Part shown: piece by piece, positions 5,377-5,805 of the stretch
Layout of the letters: each line of letters starts with the position of its first letter
Numbering within the stretch: position 1 is the first letter of the stretch
Source: Bacilli bacterium
Lineage (GTDB): Bacteria; Bacillota_I; Bacilli_A; RFN20; CAG-826
NCBI GenBank assembly: GCA_016296775.1
Contig: JAEDIE010000035.1
Coordinates: 1-5,805, forward strand
Direction of reading: 5' to 3'
DNA length: 5,805 bases
The notes under the pieces: model-generated
What the model was told of the DNA's origin: nothing
The model's database searches: none
What the model saw: only the letters and a program-made list of their open reading frames with translations
Made by a program: the position numbers and the translations under genes

Positions 5377-5805
5377 TTTTAAGTTTTCCTAAAGCATATA
5401 TTGCATGAGCATAAATTGACATAGAATTATAAAAATCTTCTAAATCAATATGTTCGTTACTAGCGTGAATATTATCTTCTTTTCCTAAGAAATGTGAGCC
5501 AAAAGCGACAGTATTTTTAGCTTCTTTAGCATAAGTTCCTCCACCAATTGCCATTGGTTTTTCATCGCTATTTGTTTCAGTTTTATAAACTTCCATTAAT
5601 TTTAAAATGAAAGGTGTAGTTTCTGGATTGAAATATAAAGGTTCAGCATTTGAATGAGTAATTACTCTAAATGGAGAACAATCTTGAATTTTACTAATAG
5701 TTTCATCTACATTTACGCCACTTGGATATCTAAAGTTAACAATCATTGAAAATTCTTCATCTTTATATTTAATAATTCCTACATTAAATGTAGTTTTTCC
5801 CATAT
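5366..5805 (-). CDS. pepV: PepV/Sapep-type M20 dipeptidase, C-terminal part (partial)
   Basis: This is the last 145 or so residues of a metal-dependent dipeptidase of peptidase family M20 (PepV in lactobacilli, YtjP in B. subtilis, Sapep in staphylococci), which cleaves dipeptides in the cytoplasm and so completes peptide use. Full proteins are about 460-470 residues; the N-terminal catalytic part with most metal ligands lies beyond the window. The Met encoded at 5803-5801 is internal, since the reading starts within the lid/dimer-domain sequence N-V-G-I (7-10 from that Met). Diagnostic motifs, counted from it, are N-F-R-Y-P (23-27), the G-G-G-T-Y-A loop (87-92), V-A-F-G-S-H-F (99-105) and N-I-H-A-S-N-E (111-117), whose His is the expected C-terminal metal ligand. 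The stop TAA overlaps trmB by 11 bases, so both probably share a transcript. Family assignment is firm; the exact substrate range is not visible. Confidence 0.92.
   Translation of the reverse strand, partial: MGKTTFNVGIIKYKDEEFSMIVNFRYPSGVNVDETISKIQDCSPFRVITHSNAEPLYFNPETTPFILKLMEVYKTETNSDEKPMAIGGGTYAKEAKNTVAFGSHFLGKEDNIHASNEHIDLEDFYNSMSIYAHAIYALGKLKNEN

Noticed and set aside
5801..5803. ATG at the right edge as the start of a short dipeptidase gene
   Set aside because: The residues after it match the middle of PepV-type enzymes and the protein would lack its catalytic domain; the gene is cut by the window edge, not short.

Overview
The window is a compact, strongly AT-rich stretch with every supported gene on the minus strand. 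Protein similarity and gene order suggest a low-GC member of the Bacillota, class Bacilli, possibly a small-genome uncultured gut lineage; the exact order cannot be fixed from the sequence. TGA is used as a stop (trmB ends in TGA inside an ATGA overlap with ytpR) and the tryptophan codons I checked are TGG, so this is the standard bacterial code and not the Mycoplasma code.

Layout in the direction of transcription (high to low coordinates): (1) 5805-4094, a tightly overlapping cluster: the C-terminal part of a PepV/Sapep-type M20 dipeptidase (cut by the window edge), trmB (tRNA m7G46 methyltransferase; 11-base overlap) and ytpR (tRNA-binding OB-fold protein; 4-base overlap). (2) 4093-4009, the longest intergenic gap (85 bases). 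It is dense in symmetry: an 11-base tandem repeat, a perfect 18-base palindrome resembling a catabolite-responsive element (cre) with TA in place of the central CG, a candidate promoter, and a second 8-3-8 palindrome over the candidate -10. (3) 4008-78, a second cluster: a CcpA-like LacI-family regulator, apt (adenine phosphoribosyltransferase with an unusual C-terminal extension), tyrS and a CvpA-like membrane protein, with gaps of only 11, 8 and 3 bases. (4) 63-33, a clear intrinsic terminator. (5) 20-1, the first codons of another minus-strand gene with a good ribosome binding site.

From memory, B. subtilis has trmB (ytmQ), ytpR, ccpA and tyrS in one chromosomal neighbourhood in the same relative order, with other genes between them, so this looks like a condensed version of a conserved Bacilli locus with apt inserted. 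The genes are mostly housekeeping: peptide turnover, tRNA modification and binding, purine salvage and tRNA charging, placed behind a sugar-type regulator. There is no mobile element, CRISPR array, RNA gene or defence system. The most unusual points are the regulatory gap before the LacI-family gene, the extra domain on Apt, the changes in the regulator at positions tied to CcpA function, and the possible promoter inside the terminator before the last gene. No stretch over 100 bases lacks a gene.
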